Shown piece after piece: positions 23,750-36,104 of a stretch of DNA of 64,000 bases (the stretch's first letter is position 1; each line of letters opens with the position of its first letter). Below the pieces are notes generated by a model, which did not search any database, was not told where the DNA came from, and worked only from the letters and a program-made list of their open reading frames with translations. Both the position numbers and the translations under genes were made by a program. This DNA comes from Nectonema munidae (lineage: Eukaryota > Nematomorpha > Nectonematoida > Nectonematidae): NCBI GenBank assembly GCA_030549495.1, contig JAUIRK010001040.1, forward strand, positions 186,001 through 250,000. Reading direction: 5' to 3'.

Positions 23750-23825
23750 GACAAAATGCCGATGGACATAATGTCAACGGAAATAATGTAGGAAGAAAGA
23801 ATGTTAACGGTCATGATAACATAAA
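23750..23825. repeat. degenerate 15-bp tandem repeat
   Basis: About five 15-mers in a row (gacaaaatgccgatg, gacataatgtcaacg, gaaataatgtaggaa, gaaagaatgttaacg). The period is the same as the repeats at the left edge of the foldback-like element at 14.27 kb. It is probably the edge of a similar element. Confidence 0.5.
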
Positions 23826-23953
23826 ATTAATTAACCAAAGAGGGACTAAGTCTATAAATATTCCATTAAAAAAGTTGAAATAAAAAAATCATTTTTACAA
23901 ATACAAACATTATTCATGTACCAAGATACTATATTTACGAAAAGCATCTAATC

Positions 23954-24478
23954 CAGTGGTTCTCAAACTATTTTAAAGTTTTTTGCATGGCAGTCTTTTT
24001 ATAATATTTTAAATAACTCGACGACCCTTTTATAAAAACCCCAAGTAACATATAGGCTACTGAAAAAAACATTTTTGGCAAACAAATATTTATTTAAAAA
24101 GACAACTTAAAAAATATTTATTCAAAAAATCACAACCCAAAATATATTTATTCAAAAAATGGCAATCAATTTCTATTCAAACAAAAACATTTTTTGGAAA
24201 TCAATTATTATTCATTGAGAAAATGGTAGCTACATCAAAAGTACATTCAATGTGATAGGTGCATTTGTTTTGCCTCAAACAGTTCTTCTAGAGTTGGTTT
24301 TGTTTTGGCGAGTGCATGCGTTTAGGGATTTAGTTTTGAGGGCAAGTAATGTGGAAAATGCTGTCTCACACTCATAAGTGGTTCAAAATGAAATCAGCAC
24401 CTTTAGAGCCCGCTTTGACACATCGGGATAGAACTGTGCCATTTTAATCCAAAATTCGCTACAAAAAACTTCACGGAA
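23954..24478 (-). mobile_element. hAT element 3' end with transposase C-terminus
   Basis: The left boundary is cagtggttctcaaact at 23,954, a typical terminal inverted repeat of Charlie-like hAT elements. Read on the minus strand, the other part encodes EFWIKMAQFYPDVSKRALKV, then TTYECETAFSTLLALKTKSL, the hAT C-terminal dimerisation region (YPxLSxxALxxLLPFxTTYxCExxFSxLxxIKTK). A stop replaces one codon between the two halves. The rest of the element is absent; a (GAT)n tract begins where it breaks off. Confidence 0.75.
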
Positions 24479-24500
24479 TATATATTTTGCACCCCCATAA

Positions 24501-24822
<322 letters not shown>

Positions 24823-24829
24823 AAGATAA

Positions 24830-25490
24830 TAATAATTATCTTAGTGGTTAGATAGTACAATTGAGACAAAATAATATCAATGATCTTATTAAAATTAGTT
24901 CTTATTATACCGCATGTAATGAAAAATTTTGTTTCCATGATTATATGTTATAATTTATTTATGGGCTATTTATACAGGAATATACGTAAGCACACAACAC
25001 GCTTACATATTATGTGTGTTATTCATTATGAAATCTAAATTTCATCGATAATAATAGCTTATTTACAATTCTATCACAAATTTTAATTAAAAAGGACAAA
25101 ATTTACTTGTTTTGTTATCACGTAGGCTGAAACTCTCTTTTCTGAAACCAAACTTAAAACGTTTCAAATGGAGCTGTAAGATGTCTTTTGAAATATTTTG
25201 TTGTTTAAAATATCACTTTTATGGAAAAATGGATCTGTAATTTTTAATTTGACATAGAGTAAGTTAAATAAAATATATCGAATTATCAAATTTAATTTGT
25301 TAGTATTTTAATAATAAATACATTTTTTATGTGTTTAAAATGGAACTAGTTGTCCGAATAAAATAACCTACCAATTTTTTAGGGTCTTCATGAGGTATTT
25401 ATCATAAATATATCAATACATTTTAAGTTGAATTCTCATCATGTTTTAAAGAGTACTTAACTTTATGGGTTTTCTTTTTCAACCAATCAC
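24830..25490. other. AT-rich, nothing recognised
   Basis: No gene or repeat recognised in either strand. Confidence 0.45.
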
Positions 25491-25494
25491 AGGT

Positions 25495-25805
25495 CCCGAA
25501 AATTTGCATGACAAACATTTGGCCAAAGAGCACTTTTGCGAAATGGACTTTTAACAGAGTGAGCATTTCACCCAAAATGTAAATTCAATTTGACAAATTT
25601 TGTAGACGTTACTTTTCTTCCAGTAATTTTGCAAGATTGTGCTCTATACAAATCTACAGCGTAATTTTTGTTTTCTTTTTTTTATCTAAAAGAAATAACA
25701 TGACAAATGGTTCATTGCGCCAAATGTTTGTTTGGTCCAATTTCCGTCACATAAATAACCTTTGTCCAAATTTCTATTGGTCAAATGTTGGGATACTAAG
25801 ATTAC
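25495..25805. mobile_element. foldback-like element
   Basis: The left side has gcatgacaaacatttggcca plus further degenerate copies of the same idea (agagcacttttgcgaaatgg). The right side, on the other strand, reads aacatttggcgcaatgaacc and catttgtcatg, so similar words face each other. No coding region. Limits approximate. Confidence 0.35.
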
Positions 25806-26400
25806 AGTGTATATAGACAGAATGTAATCAAGCATACCATTTTTATGATGATGAAATTTAATAATTGCTTTTAGTTCCATTCAAGAATTTCTTTATTATA
25901 AGCCAAACACTCTTTTTAGCAGCTTTTATTAACATGTGTTGCCAACAGGTTGTGTTAATCTTTGTTATCAGTCAATCATAGTATGTAGATTTATTTCTCA
26001 TTTTTTTGGTGTTAAGTTTGTATCTTTTTCACAATATTTACTTTATACGCAGATTTGAGTTTGCAATAATTTTTTATAAATTAAAAAAGGTTTTAAAATG
26101 GGATTACAAATGTTTTAACATCAACATCTTGGACCACATTTTTACCTCGAAATCGAAAATCGGTTGACCTATTTTAACATAATTGTTTTTTTTAATTATT
26201 ATTCTTGGAAAAACAAACTAATTTAAATAAATTTAATTACACATAACTTTTTAATGAATGATGAATGTTTGGAGGCATCTACGCGTGAGCTATATATTTT
26301 ACCAGAAAATATAGAAAATGAGAAAGAGGTTAATTTTAACCCCCTTTTTGTTTTTCCCATTTTTAGAACTATAATATTCAGAATAACATTTTCAATTGAT
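25806..26400. other. AT-rich, nothing recognised
   Basis: No supported feature. The 74-codon frame at 26,254-26,478 runs into the terminal repeats of the next element and has no family resemblance. Confidence 0.4.
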
Positions 26401-26410
26401 ATAAGTTTAG

Positions 26411-27240
26411 AGAATAAACCTTGTTATCTCGAATTTGAAGGGACCAAACAAAAACTTCGAGATATCCAGGTGTTCTAGATATCCAAAATATCAAGAAAAA
26501 CTATTATCAAGTCCATTTTTTGAAAAATAAGTATCGACTGGTATGTTTTTTCTCTGCTTGTTAGATCTAAAGTAACTCTGCTAAAATAAACAGATCCTGA
26601 TATCTTTTTAAAGTGCATTTTATTTTAAATCAACGTCAGTAAGTCGGACTCAAAGAGAGAGAAATTCCAAAAAAATGGTAGATGATTTGATAAAGGTCTA
26701 AAAAAACTATGAAAATCCATGATCATCACACATCGTATGCCTAGTTTTACATCACTTCTCTGAGCAGCTTTGATGATGTTGACATATTACTTTCATTAAG
26801 ATTTTCATTACAAACTTAATTTATTGAAGAAAAAATATGGCAACAATTGTTGCATAAATAAAATTTTAAACACTTAAATTTTTTGGGGAGAAGAGGGAGA
26901 GGAGCAAAATGCGTTTTTGCCCCCTAGGAAAACATCAGGTGGAGGGGAGAGGGTCCCTGATGTATTGCTGCAATATTGCTAGAACATTTATTTTTTATTA
27001 TTTGGTGTTTTGTTGTAAATGATTATTTACGTATGTAAAAAGTTGGAGATAAACATAGTAAATTTGATGCTTGTAACAATTAAATACTGCGAGATATCCG
27101 GGTTATTCAAGATATCAGAGTTCGAGATATCCAAACTTATTTACATGTAATGTATAGGGAAAAAAGTTCGTACCGTAAAAGAACTTCGAGATAACCGATA
27201 CTTCGAGATATCACATGTTCGAGATATCGAAGTTTCTATA
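26411..27240. mobile_element. pogo/Tigger-like element, non-autonomous
   Basis: Both ends are built from ttcgagatatc/gatatctcgaa words (left 26,411-26,500, right 27,085-27,235), facing each other. This is the style of pogo/Tigger (Tc1/mariner superfamily) termini. The ~600-bp middle shows no transposase. It contains a G-rich patch (gggagaagagggagaggagc). A TA flank is plausible on each side but not decisive. Confidence 0.5.
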
Positions 27241-27494
27241 TTAAATAAGGCATCTGTCATCATTACAAGTATCAATATAGTTTGTTGGGTCATTGGTTAA
27301 TACCACTGTTGCTAATCCAAGGGGTGCGTGTTATCTACGCAAACCGAATTTGGCCCAAGTAAATAATCTGGTGAAATTGAAAAGTGTGTGAGCGAATATA
27401 AACGAAATTTAAATAATATACCACCAGCATATAAATATTATATTAGTTGCCTGGAAAGCAAATGGGGAGACAAAAATATGCAGAAAAATGTTGA

Positions 27495-28110
27495 CTTAAC
27501 ATAATTTTAACATAACATAACTTTATTAAATGAAAAAAGGCCAGCCTGTGCGTAATCGCATCAATGTGTGGAAGAAAAAAAACATATAGAAATCGTTTAA
27601 ACATTATAATTGCTAAATATTGGAAAAGATGAATAAAAAAATAAAGATTTAATCATACAACATATTTTTCCAGAAGTTATCCAGGCGTTCCTTGTATACG
27701 TTTAATGAAGGGGAGTTTATAACATCAGCAGGAAGACTGTTCCAGTCATTAACAATTCTATAAGAGAAAAAGTTTTTTCAATAGCGTTTTTTTTTGTGGC
27801 GACTCTTTATAAACTTACTCTGATCCTTTCTTTGGATCCTTGAGGAAAACCGAGGAAGTATTCTATGATTAACTAAGATATTTTCGTTTGTGATGTTATA
27901 AACTGTAATCATATCGTTTCTTCTATATCGATATGATAGTAGCGGTAAAGACAACGTTTGCAGTTTTTCTTTATAGGTTAATTCTTAGAGCCCTGTAATT
28001 TCTTTTGGTTATTCGCTTCTGTACTTTTTCTAACGCTTTCATGTCTTTTTTACAGCTTGGCAGTGCGATATCATTACCGTATTTAAGTTTTTTAAGATTG
28101 ACTTACTATT
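27495..28110 (-). mobile_element. LINE 3' end with RT C-terminus
   Basis: Minus strand: LPSCKKDMKALEKVQKRITK, HRILPRFSSRIQRKD, then IVNDWNSLPADVINSPSLNV and YKERLDNFWKN. This is the usual C-terminus of CR1-group LINEs (VQRRATK ... VVxxWNSLPxxVVxAxSxxxFKxxLDxxW). It ends with AATAAA followed by a gttat-type tail (27,495-27,535). The middle part carries several breaks. Confidence 0.7.
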
Positions 28111-31100
28111 TATATATGTGAATGTTAAAAAAGTTTACATGTAAAAAATGCCTTAGCAGTCATCAAACAAGTTAAAATTTGGCAAGTGAAGTGAGAATGA
28201 TGTTTTTAGCTCTACGCAAAAAATTTAAAGGAAATCGGGTGAAAATTAATTTTTTTTAACTTTGGATATGATATTTTGGAATGATCGATAGATAGATATC
28301 TTCCCGAAACCTATTTTAGGTTAACAAAAAATGTTTTGAAAGCATGATATTGCAGAACATTTTTGCTTAAATATACTATTGTATTTTAAAGAATTGAAAT
28401 TGCCAAATAAGTTTTCATTAAATAACAATAATGTCTTTCATGTTATACAGTTTTATCTTTAAGTTTAAAAAAAAAACTCTAAAAAAATCAATAAAAGCGT
28501 AGAATCGTTTTAGTTTTATTCAGAGCCGGATTAATCATTAAACAAACTAGGCATGTGCCTTGAGGCCACAAAAAAATCACAAGCCACTTTTTCTCAGGAT
28601 AAGTTATGTGAAAATTTTTTTTTTTCAGTTTTTTACAGTTTGTTTTTAGTCAGTTCTAGAAAATTTAAAGGATCTAAGATTTGAGATATAATCTCATTGA
28701 TTTAATACTTCATTCTAAATTTTTAATTCGACTTTTTGTCTAAAATCAAATTTTTTAGATTGTTTTTCTTATTTCTCTTAGGGTTTAATTCTTAGTATTT
28801 TCGTTTCCACATCATTTCAAGTTTTGTAAAATTGCCTTAATGATGAAATTATCTTAAAATAAAATTTAGAATAGAATCGAAAAAACAGAGAAAGTGAAAT
28901 GGTATATGTTAGAAGATAAACGCACTTGACTCAAAAATATGTTTTAAAAAGGAATTGAAAAATGAACCATACATGTTAAAAAAAAGTACACGGAATGTTG
29001 GTGTAAATTGAGATTCTCAATTTCCCGCGTTTTCTCTACAGCGAGGACTCTCAATTCTATTTGAGTATCATATCATTCATAGACGAAAAGCTTGGGCATC
29101 TACGACAGGGATAAAAAAAATTCTTGAAACGGTTGGACATGGCGCTGCATATTAGCGATTTAAAAATCTATTAATTGTCCATATGTAGAAAGCCAAAAAA
29201 AACATAAAAATTTTTTTTTAGAAATCTTGAGATCATACTTTTAACAAACTCTTTGTCAATTAAAAAAAATAGACTAAGAAATGTTAAATGATATTGTAAG
29301 TGTAAAAAAGCATTAAATATGCAAGATAAGAAGTTTACAAGAGTGAGATGATAATGCAGGTAAAGAGGATAGCGATTGCGAGTTTGTTCGTCGGCTTTGG
29401 GTGAGAGCTGACTAAGCTCTAAAATCTATAAGCTGACTAGCTTTATATCACCTTCCCCAAGTTTATATATTTTTTTCTGAAAAAGGAGTGATGACCTCTG
29501 ATATGTGCCTTTTCTTTATATAAGAGAAGATGAAAATGCATATTTTTAAAAGACATTGAAGCATTATTATTGAAGTATCGTACTTCTTAAACTTTGAATT
29601 TGCCCACTGTTCGTATACTTTCTGTGAAAAAGAAGTGAAAATGCACATTCAATAAAACACCAAATAATTGATAAATGAGTTAACCTACTCAAGGATGTGT
29701 CTTTTTAAGATTTTTTTGAATGGTCTTTCGAATCTTTTTATGCATCAACTTGGTCACATCCATCTGAAACTTGAATTAACGTCATTTAACGAATAAAAAC
29801 TTCCACTGATTTTATGATAAAAATGGTAGATGTTAAAAATTTGAAATAAAAATACAGACTACACAGAATGCCCATGCAAATACAATATTGAGAATACTAA
29901 TTCTTTGGTTCACTTATTTTTCAATTATCATTATCAATATTATGCGTTTTTCTGACTCTTGAATTTATTTATAATTTATTATATAAATTCTTAGATTTAT
30001 ATCCATTGCTAATTCTTCTCATCTGAAAGTTGAGAATTAACACCACGAATAAAATCAAGGAGTTGTGAGATGATACTCGAGAAATCGATTCAGTTCAAAA
30101 GAAAAAGACAGCAAATTTTTAGATTTGAAAGCATTTGCTCTAGGATTGTGCGCCATATCTTTACAGGAAGCATTATTACAAGAAGAACAAGAGCAGAAAC
30201 TATATCTATATTCTTGCTTTTCCTTCAGAATAAATATAATTCAATTTAAATTAAGTTCATATTTTTAGCTAGATAAGAAGCCCAATAGAGTAATTCAGAT
30301 TTTAGTAAAAAGAAAACGCCATTTTAAAAATTGTATGTAGTTATTGTCGGTATGTAGTATGCATGATATATAACGACAGTAACAAACATTTTTATAGAAA
30401 TTGAGAAAGTTTTGCCAAACCTCCAATGAAATCAAATAAGAGGTGTTAGAGTTGATGGTGTGAAAAACATAACTGATAGTAAAAAAGCATTAGTTGAACA
30501 GATTAAAACAAAATTAAAAGATTTGGCAATTCCAAGTATAATTTTTTTAACTGCCTTATATTTAAGTGGAGGAGACTTGGATGTGTCTTGTGTGCTGAAA
30601 CCTGTAGTTTCTGTTGTAAACTTCATAATCATAGTCAGTTTCAAACTTTTCTTGAAGATGTTGATTGAGAATTTTAAGAATAGACTTTTATAACACAGCC
30701 GTAGGATGGCTCAATTGTGGTAGTTTTATTTTGATTTTTATGCTTCGAAATTGAATAAATATTTCTCCTACTAAAAAACAAAGTTAATCAATTGATCTGT
30801 AATCCCATCTGGGCTATCAAAATTAGCATTTTCAGTTGACATTGCATCTCATATGATGAATTAAATTTAAAATTATAAGGAAAATATCATCTTATTTGTG
30901 ATGAACTTCTAATTTCTCGTCTAAACGAATTTTGAGTGAATATATATTTCAAGTATTGCTTGCATATATAATAATTGTATCCAACTTCAAGAAGTTGAAT
31001 ACGCGAGACAATTCCTTATAAATATTTAGTCAATATAAACAATTAGATAGCATACTCCCTTGTAACTATACCATGTAGTATACTTTTCTTTCTGAATATC

Positions 31101-31420
31101 ATTTGATATTTGAGCTTCCAAAATAAAATTACTAGCTATTTATGCTAGCATAAAAGTTTTATTTATTATTTATAACCTATTTAATGTCAGATATGCGCCC
31201 ATCAATTATCTGGAATATGTGATTTGATATTTTTACGCCTGAAAGAAAAAATTATAAAATATGCATTATTATCAAAGGAGTGGACACAAGAGAAAGAAGG
31301 ACGAAAAAAGTTAAAAGTAGTTTGTTATGTTTTTTTGCAGTTTATGAATTCTATAGGGAAATTCAAAGCCAGGACAATTTAACAGGAGATATGCTCGAAC
31401 TAACTGAATAACCCCACTTG
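28111..31420. other. gene-poor stretch
   Basis: AT-rich with few features. At 28,521 the word cagagccggattaatc resembles one hAT terminus, but no partner end was found. The 77-codon frame at 30,460-30,693 has no recognised family. Confidence 0.4.
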
Positions 31421-31421
31421 G

Positions 31422-31559
31422 TTAACCCGTAAACGACCAAAATAATCAGACGATAACTACTATAAAGCAGAAGATTTGTATTAAAAAGCATTGATAAACG
31501 CAGACGATTCACATTTTTGTAAAGTCAAGATATTTCAACTGTGGTGGATAACTGGTTAA
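31422..31559. mobile_element. piggyBac-type MITE, copy 1
   Basis: 138 bp between TTAA sites. Left end TTAACCCGTAAACGACCA; the right end on the other strand reads TTAACCAGTTATCCACCA. The interior (aatcagacgata, aaagcagaaga, cgcagacgatt) is shared with copies at 61.7 and 62.35 kb. TTAA at both ends is the piggyBac target signature. Confidence 0.65.
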
Positions 31560-31607
31560 TAACCGGCTACCTAACTGACTAAATTACTAATCAAGCATCT
31601 AATTCAC

Positions 31608-31866
31608 TGACTATTTCCCTCGCCTTCTAACTAACTTTTGTTACTGCTTTCAACTTGGAGTGAAAATTTTTTTTTACTTTAATTTATTAAAAAATTTAAT
31701 TAAGTTTATATTTTTTATTTTAATAATTAAATTTAATTAAATTTAATAATTTTATTTATTTAAATATAAATATTTAAATTTATTTTTACTTTTTTTACTA
31801 ATACACTGACTAGTTCCCTCGCCTTCTAACTAACTTTTGTTACTGCCTTCAACTTTATTTAAGGAG
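31608..31866. repeat. ~55-bp direct repeat flanking A/T-only spacer
   Basis: The words ccctcgccttctaactaac and tgttactgctttcaactt occur at 31,617-31,664 and again at 31,811-31,856, separated by about 140 bp made almost wholly of A and T. This is either a short tandem duplication or the ends of a small insertion. Confidence 0.55.
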
Positions 31867-33425
31867 TAAAAAAAGTTTTTCAATCCTTTGAACGCATTCC
31901 AAAATATATATATTTCTTTGTATGACACTATTTTGAAATACAGCATTAGAAAATGTATACTAAAGTTTTGTTAAAGGCTTTATTTTAAAAGCTTCAACAA
32001 CAGGATGCAATAAAGAATATGGAAGAAGATCAATTCGACCACTCGCCATCAAAATAATGCGGCCTTGGTACCAAGTGGGGCGCTGCGAAAAATAACAATT
32101 CACAAAATCGGATTGAACAAAGAGACACTTTTTTTCAAAAAAAAAATCTATAATTTCTTAGAAGCTTCAAAATTTTTATTAAAAATTTAAAGCCCGTAGC
32201 ATTTTTGGGGAAAATTTTTTCAAAACTTATGCAATTATATTTTTGTCTTCTTTACATTTTTAAGAGATAGCGAAATTGAAGTGGAACTGCACCACAGACC
32301 CGGTCTTTGCTACACTACGGAGTACAAATCGCCCTAAATATATTGATATTAATATTGTCTCGAAGCCGAATTTTCCAGAAGCCGAAAAAGATCAATGCTC
32401 ATATGAAGAGCATCCGCTCAAAATTTGTTCACATGAATCTCAACCTTCTTGTGGTCCAAAAAATCATTTCAGAAAAAGAAATTTTTCATTTTCTTGCCTC
32501 CTCTTATTTCGATATAGAATCTGGAGTATTAGAAGACTAAGTGAGAGGCGATATTTATTTAGTTCGGCGAAAGTTGAAGTTAGCACATGGACAACGTAGA
32601 TTGTATTACTTAGAGAATAGCCAAAGTTTACCAAAGGAGAACAGTTGTAAAACATGCATAGTTGAAATTCCATTATACTTTTTTTTTTCTAGATTTTTTT
32701 TTTGATTCTGTTTTAACTTTTTGGATTATAATTTAAATATTTGGACGTTTTTATATTTTTTTTTATTATATTTATACTTTTTTAATTATAATTCATCTTT
32801 TTTCGATTTTTTAAACTTTTTCAATTCGATTCTTGACTATATTTTCAATTATAAATTACCTTTTTTCAATAAATTTTTGGATTCTATTTTATTTTTTTGA
32901 TTTTATTTTGTCATATATCAAATCCTTTATTATAAATAAAAAAGGATAAAATATCAGGAGTTGATATAGATAGTCTAGTCAGTTTACCAGAAAACGATAA
33001 AAATTCAACACGAATATTTGTCTTGTTTTCGATCCGAAAAGAATAATGCCTTGAATATATCGCAAAAAAATAAGCACAAAAGTTTTTTTTGCTTACTCAT
33101 GGAAAAATTTTTTTTTGACTGCCTCTACTTTCATTTTAATTTGGAAGAGAGTTAGAATTAAGTTCTCGATAACCCTCTCCCTCACCGCCCCTTTAATGAG
33201 AAATAAATTAGCTTCCCTTATTAATTATTATAAATAAACGCTCTTATTGAGATTTCCAATAAAGAATTAGTACGGTTAACCAATGCGTAAGTGTAGCTAA
33301 CTAAGCTCTTGTGTAAAAATCCACCAATGAATTTACGAGATTAACTTTAAGTAATACAACTCAGTCAACTTTGCTATTTTTAATGTAATAGAGGAGTTAA
33401 GTGAAGTTACTAGAAATTGAGTTAG
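31867..33425. other. gene-poor stretch with one odd coding-like patch
   Basis: At 32,276-32,600 two overlapping plus frames (107 and 77 codons) are open and GC is raised. One reads SKPNFPEAEKDQCSYEEHPL. I recognise no family. The rest is A/T-rich filler. Confidence 0.25.
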
Positions 33426-33432
33426 TTCCGTT

Positions 33433-33640
33433 AAAAATTGCTTTTGACGTTCGCAATCATCCTTACGGATAACGTGGTCGTGGCCTACAATGTTGAATCC
33501 ATGATCTACACGCACTTCGTTCCCAGTAAAACCAAAATCGGCCCTTGTGATAAATATAATTTTAAAAGAATTAATAATATCTTTATTTTCAAAAGTTTCA
33601 CACAAAGGGATCACAAGTAGTATAAACCATTTGCAGATCA
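33433..33640 (-). pseudogene. possible integrase/DDE-like fragment
   Basis: The minus strand has a GC-raised patch reading GNEVRVDHGFNIVGHDHVIR. This vaguely resembles the (V/R)RxDHGxEN.xVA..MI block of DDE integrase-like transposases. Only about 30 codons support this. It may equally be unrelated. Confidence 0.2.
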
Positions 33641-33654
33641 ATATATAATTGATA

Positions 33655-33740
33655 AGCGCAAATGAGAAAAAGACAAGAATGAGTTTTGAAGGTCGGTATC
33701 AATGGCCAAAGTAGCCGCTAGAAGATGCCCACCAGGTAAT
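33655..33740 (-). mobile_element. LINE 3' UTR fragment (AGCGGCT family)
   Basis: The minus strand carries ctagcggctactttggccat and accttcaaaactcattctt, matching 38,468-38,510 of the LINE fragment at 38.3 kb. No tail remains. Confidence 0.5.
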
Positions 33741-34840
33741 AAAATAATTTTACTAAAGACAAAAGAAAAAGAATATAAGGATGCACAATAAGGTTTGTAT
33801 GATAAAGTTAATTAATAATGATATATTATGTTACTTAAATTGTATGAAAAGAGGAAAGGTTAAGAGAAAAGAAAGAATGTTGTACATAGTGTTAATAATA
33901 TCAGAAACAATTTTATAAATTGTATATCAGAACAATATGTTTTAAATATATATGAATACAGCAAAGAGAACAATACACTCCTAACAAGAACGATGACAAA
34001 ATGGGAAAAAATCTTTGAATATTTCAGATGAAGAAACGAGGAAGAAAAAATCAGCACAAAGATTAAATTTGGAAAACTGTTAAAATTTATTTTGAAAGTC
34101 ATGAAACACACGTTTTGATTTGGTGAAAATTTTTTATAATACGATTTCTAAAATTCTGAAAAACAACATGGAAATTATATCTTTACATTTAGGGCTATCT
34201 AAATTCCCCTTTTTTACTTAAAAACAGGCTTTTTCAGTATCTTCATGAGTGCATAATGTGTTTCAAACCCTTCAACAGTGAAGAAAATAATGAATACTCA
34301 TTCTGTTGTATTGTTTATTCATACCTATGAAAATAACAATATTTGAAGCCGGTAAAACATCATATACATATCTAGGTATTAATAAATGCTATTTTTTTTT
34401 CTGTTCGGATAGTATCCAAAAAGGACAAAATAAATCTGATAATGGCATCTTAGCATGACTAAGTTTCAAAATTATTGTCTCGATAATAAGAGCACACATT
34501 CTTTCACCGGATACAGTAAAAACTTTCAGAAGCCCTTTTTTTCAGAACACATTTTTATAAACATGTGTTAATAATAATTCCGTGAAGAAAACATTTTTCT
34601 TCTATAACAATAAACCATATTGAGTTGTTGCCGTTAATTTTATAAATATTGAATCCTATGTTCCCCGCCCTATGGACTCCATAAAAGTGTTTCACTCTAA
34701 AGAATAAACCATCGCTACTCCCAACACCAGATTAGGTGGATAGAATAGAACTTATACAACTCAATCTCATCCTTCCCTTCATTTTGCTATTTTGTCGATG
34801 GGCCTGGATTTTAGTAAAAATAAAATTAGGTAATTCCAGA
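33741..34840. other. AT-rich, nothing recognised
   Basis: No supported gene or repeat seen on either strand. Confidence 0.4.
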
Positions 34841-34845
34841 ACAAG

Positions 34846-35325
34846 ACAACTTAAAGTGGTAAAATTAAGATTTACTATTTTTATAGTAATAATACTATAT
34901 ATATTTTTTTAGTTGTCAGTATCGCACCCAAGGAGTAGGGATAGTCACGATCGGGGTTCGAACCCAGACCATTTGGATCGAGACCTTGCGTTCTCACCAC
35001 TAGGCCATCTTCCGACTAAAGATTATAACTGAGATATGCATGAAAGTTGCGAGCTTTTATTCAATTTTTTTCAATAAATATATATATACAATATTTTTCT
35101 GTTAGGTCAGCAAGACCAATATTTCGATAATATGTAAATGATACAGAGGACTTAAAATCTTTAGTATTTAAGGTGATTTTTTCAGTTAGATGTTTTATTG
35201 AAAGTGAACCTACTACTAAAAATAGTAAATTTAGCATTATTTTATAGTATCTTAATTACAAGAATACCAAAGTTTTGCATTGTTACAATTCCAAAGTTAT
35301 ACTTTTTGTTTTCAGTGTAAATTGG
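34846..35325 (+). repeat. dispersed repeat R, copy 1, carrying a SINE
   Basis: Left part aaagtggtaaaattaag, tttactatttttatagta. Right part ggtgattttttcagttagat, agaataccaaagttttgcat and ctttttgttttcagtgta. The same left and right parts recur at 38,283-38,770. Copy 1 holds a tRNA-derived insertion at 34,913-35,017. The family is unknown; inverted words (ttactattttta / taaaaatagtaa) inside suggest a MITE. Confidence 0.6.
34913..35017 (-). mobile_element. second tRNA-derived SINE family
   Basis: The minus strand begins gtcggaagatggcctagtgg (A box tggcctagtgg) and contains the B box ggttcgaaccc, spaced as in a tRNA. The 3' side does not pair with the acceptor strand, and a non-tRNA body follows (ctccttgggtgcgatactga). 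It is therefore a SINE or tRNA pseudogene, not a working tRNA gene. Confidence 0.65.
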
Positions 35326-36036
35326 GTGGTGTGTAGTCAAAATAATGATCTTTGAAACCAAAAAATTCAAGATTTGTGAAAGGACTTTTGCTTTTTGCTC
35401 ACAATAGTAGATCTAATGCCTTTCCACAGTTATTTTTTGCTTTTCCTATTTTTAATGTTGACGATGACGGTTATCAATAACGCTTAAATAACTTGTCAAT
35501 ATTGTAAAATTGAGTCAGAAATTGGTAAAAGTTTAAATTTTGAACAAATAACCAAAGACTTCGCAGGGAAAAATGACCTTATCTTAAAATTTGAAAAATG
35601 AAATGTGCTAGTTGTTCAGACTCTTCTTGTTGCTACACATTGAGAACATCTATTAAATTCTTTTTCAATTTTTAAATATACAAATTTATTCAATCAGGTG
35701 TTGTATTAAATTTTCCAAGAGAGTAACACTTAACGATCATTTTGTTTTATCATATACACATATTTGAAGTTTCATCGATTATGTGCTCCTCAAAATTTAA
35801 TGCACATATGGGACAACATTTACTTAAAAATGTATGGTCTTTTTTGTCATGTAAGATATAAGTAAATTCTTTAACCTGACTATGGACAAAATTTTATTTT
35901 TAACGAATCAAATTACGCTATAATCTAATTTGATGAAATTTTGAAATAATTTTGACTATATTAAAATGACCTGCGAAGAATTATCGCATTTCATTGGCTA
36001 AAATTCAATCCTTTTTATTTATTTGTTTTAATATTC
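35326..36036. other. AT-rich upstream region of the GPCR
   Basis: No coding frame seen. It may hold an intron or promoter of the GPCR gene, but I cannot point to a specific signal. Confidence 0.4.
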
Positions 36037-36104
36037 TGAAGAAATTCTTCCGTTCAAAATGTTCTTCTTGCGCAAAACAGCAATAATCCTTTTGCAATCA
36101 TCAG

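Noticed and set aside
28521-28600. Complete hAT element starting cagagccgg
   Set aside because: Only one end is visible; no matching right end or target duplication was found.
30460-30693. 77-codon ORF as a small membrane protein gene
   Set aside because: AT-rich, no family resemblance, no splice or promoter context, and an antisense frame of similar length overlaps it.
34913-35017. Functional tRNA gene
   Set aside because: A and B boxes are present but the acceptor strands do not pair and a SINE body follows.
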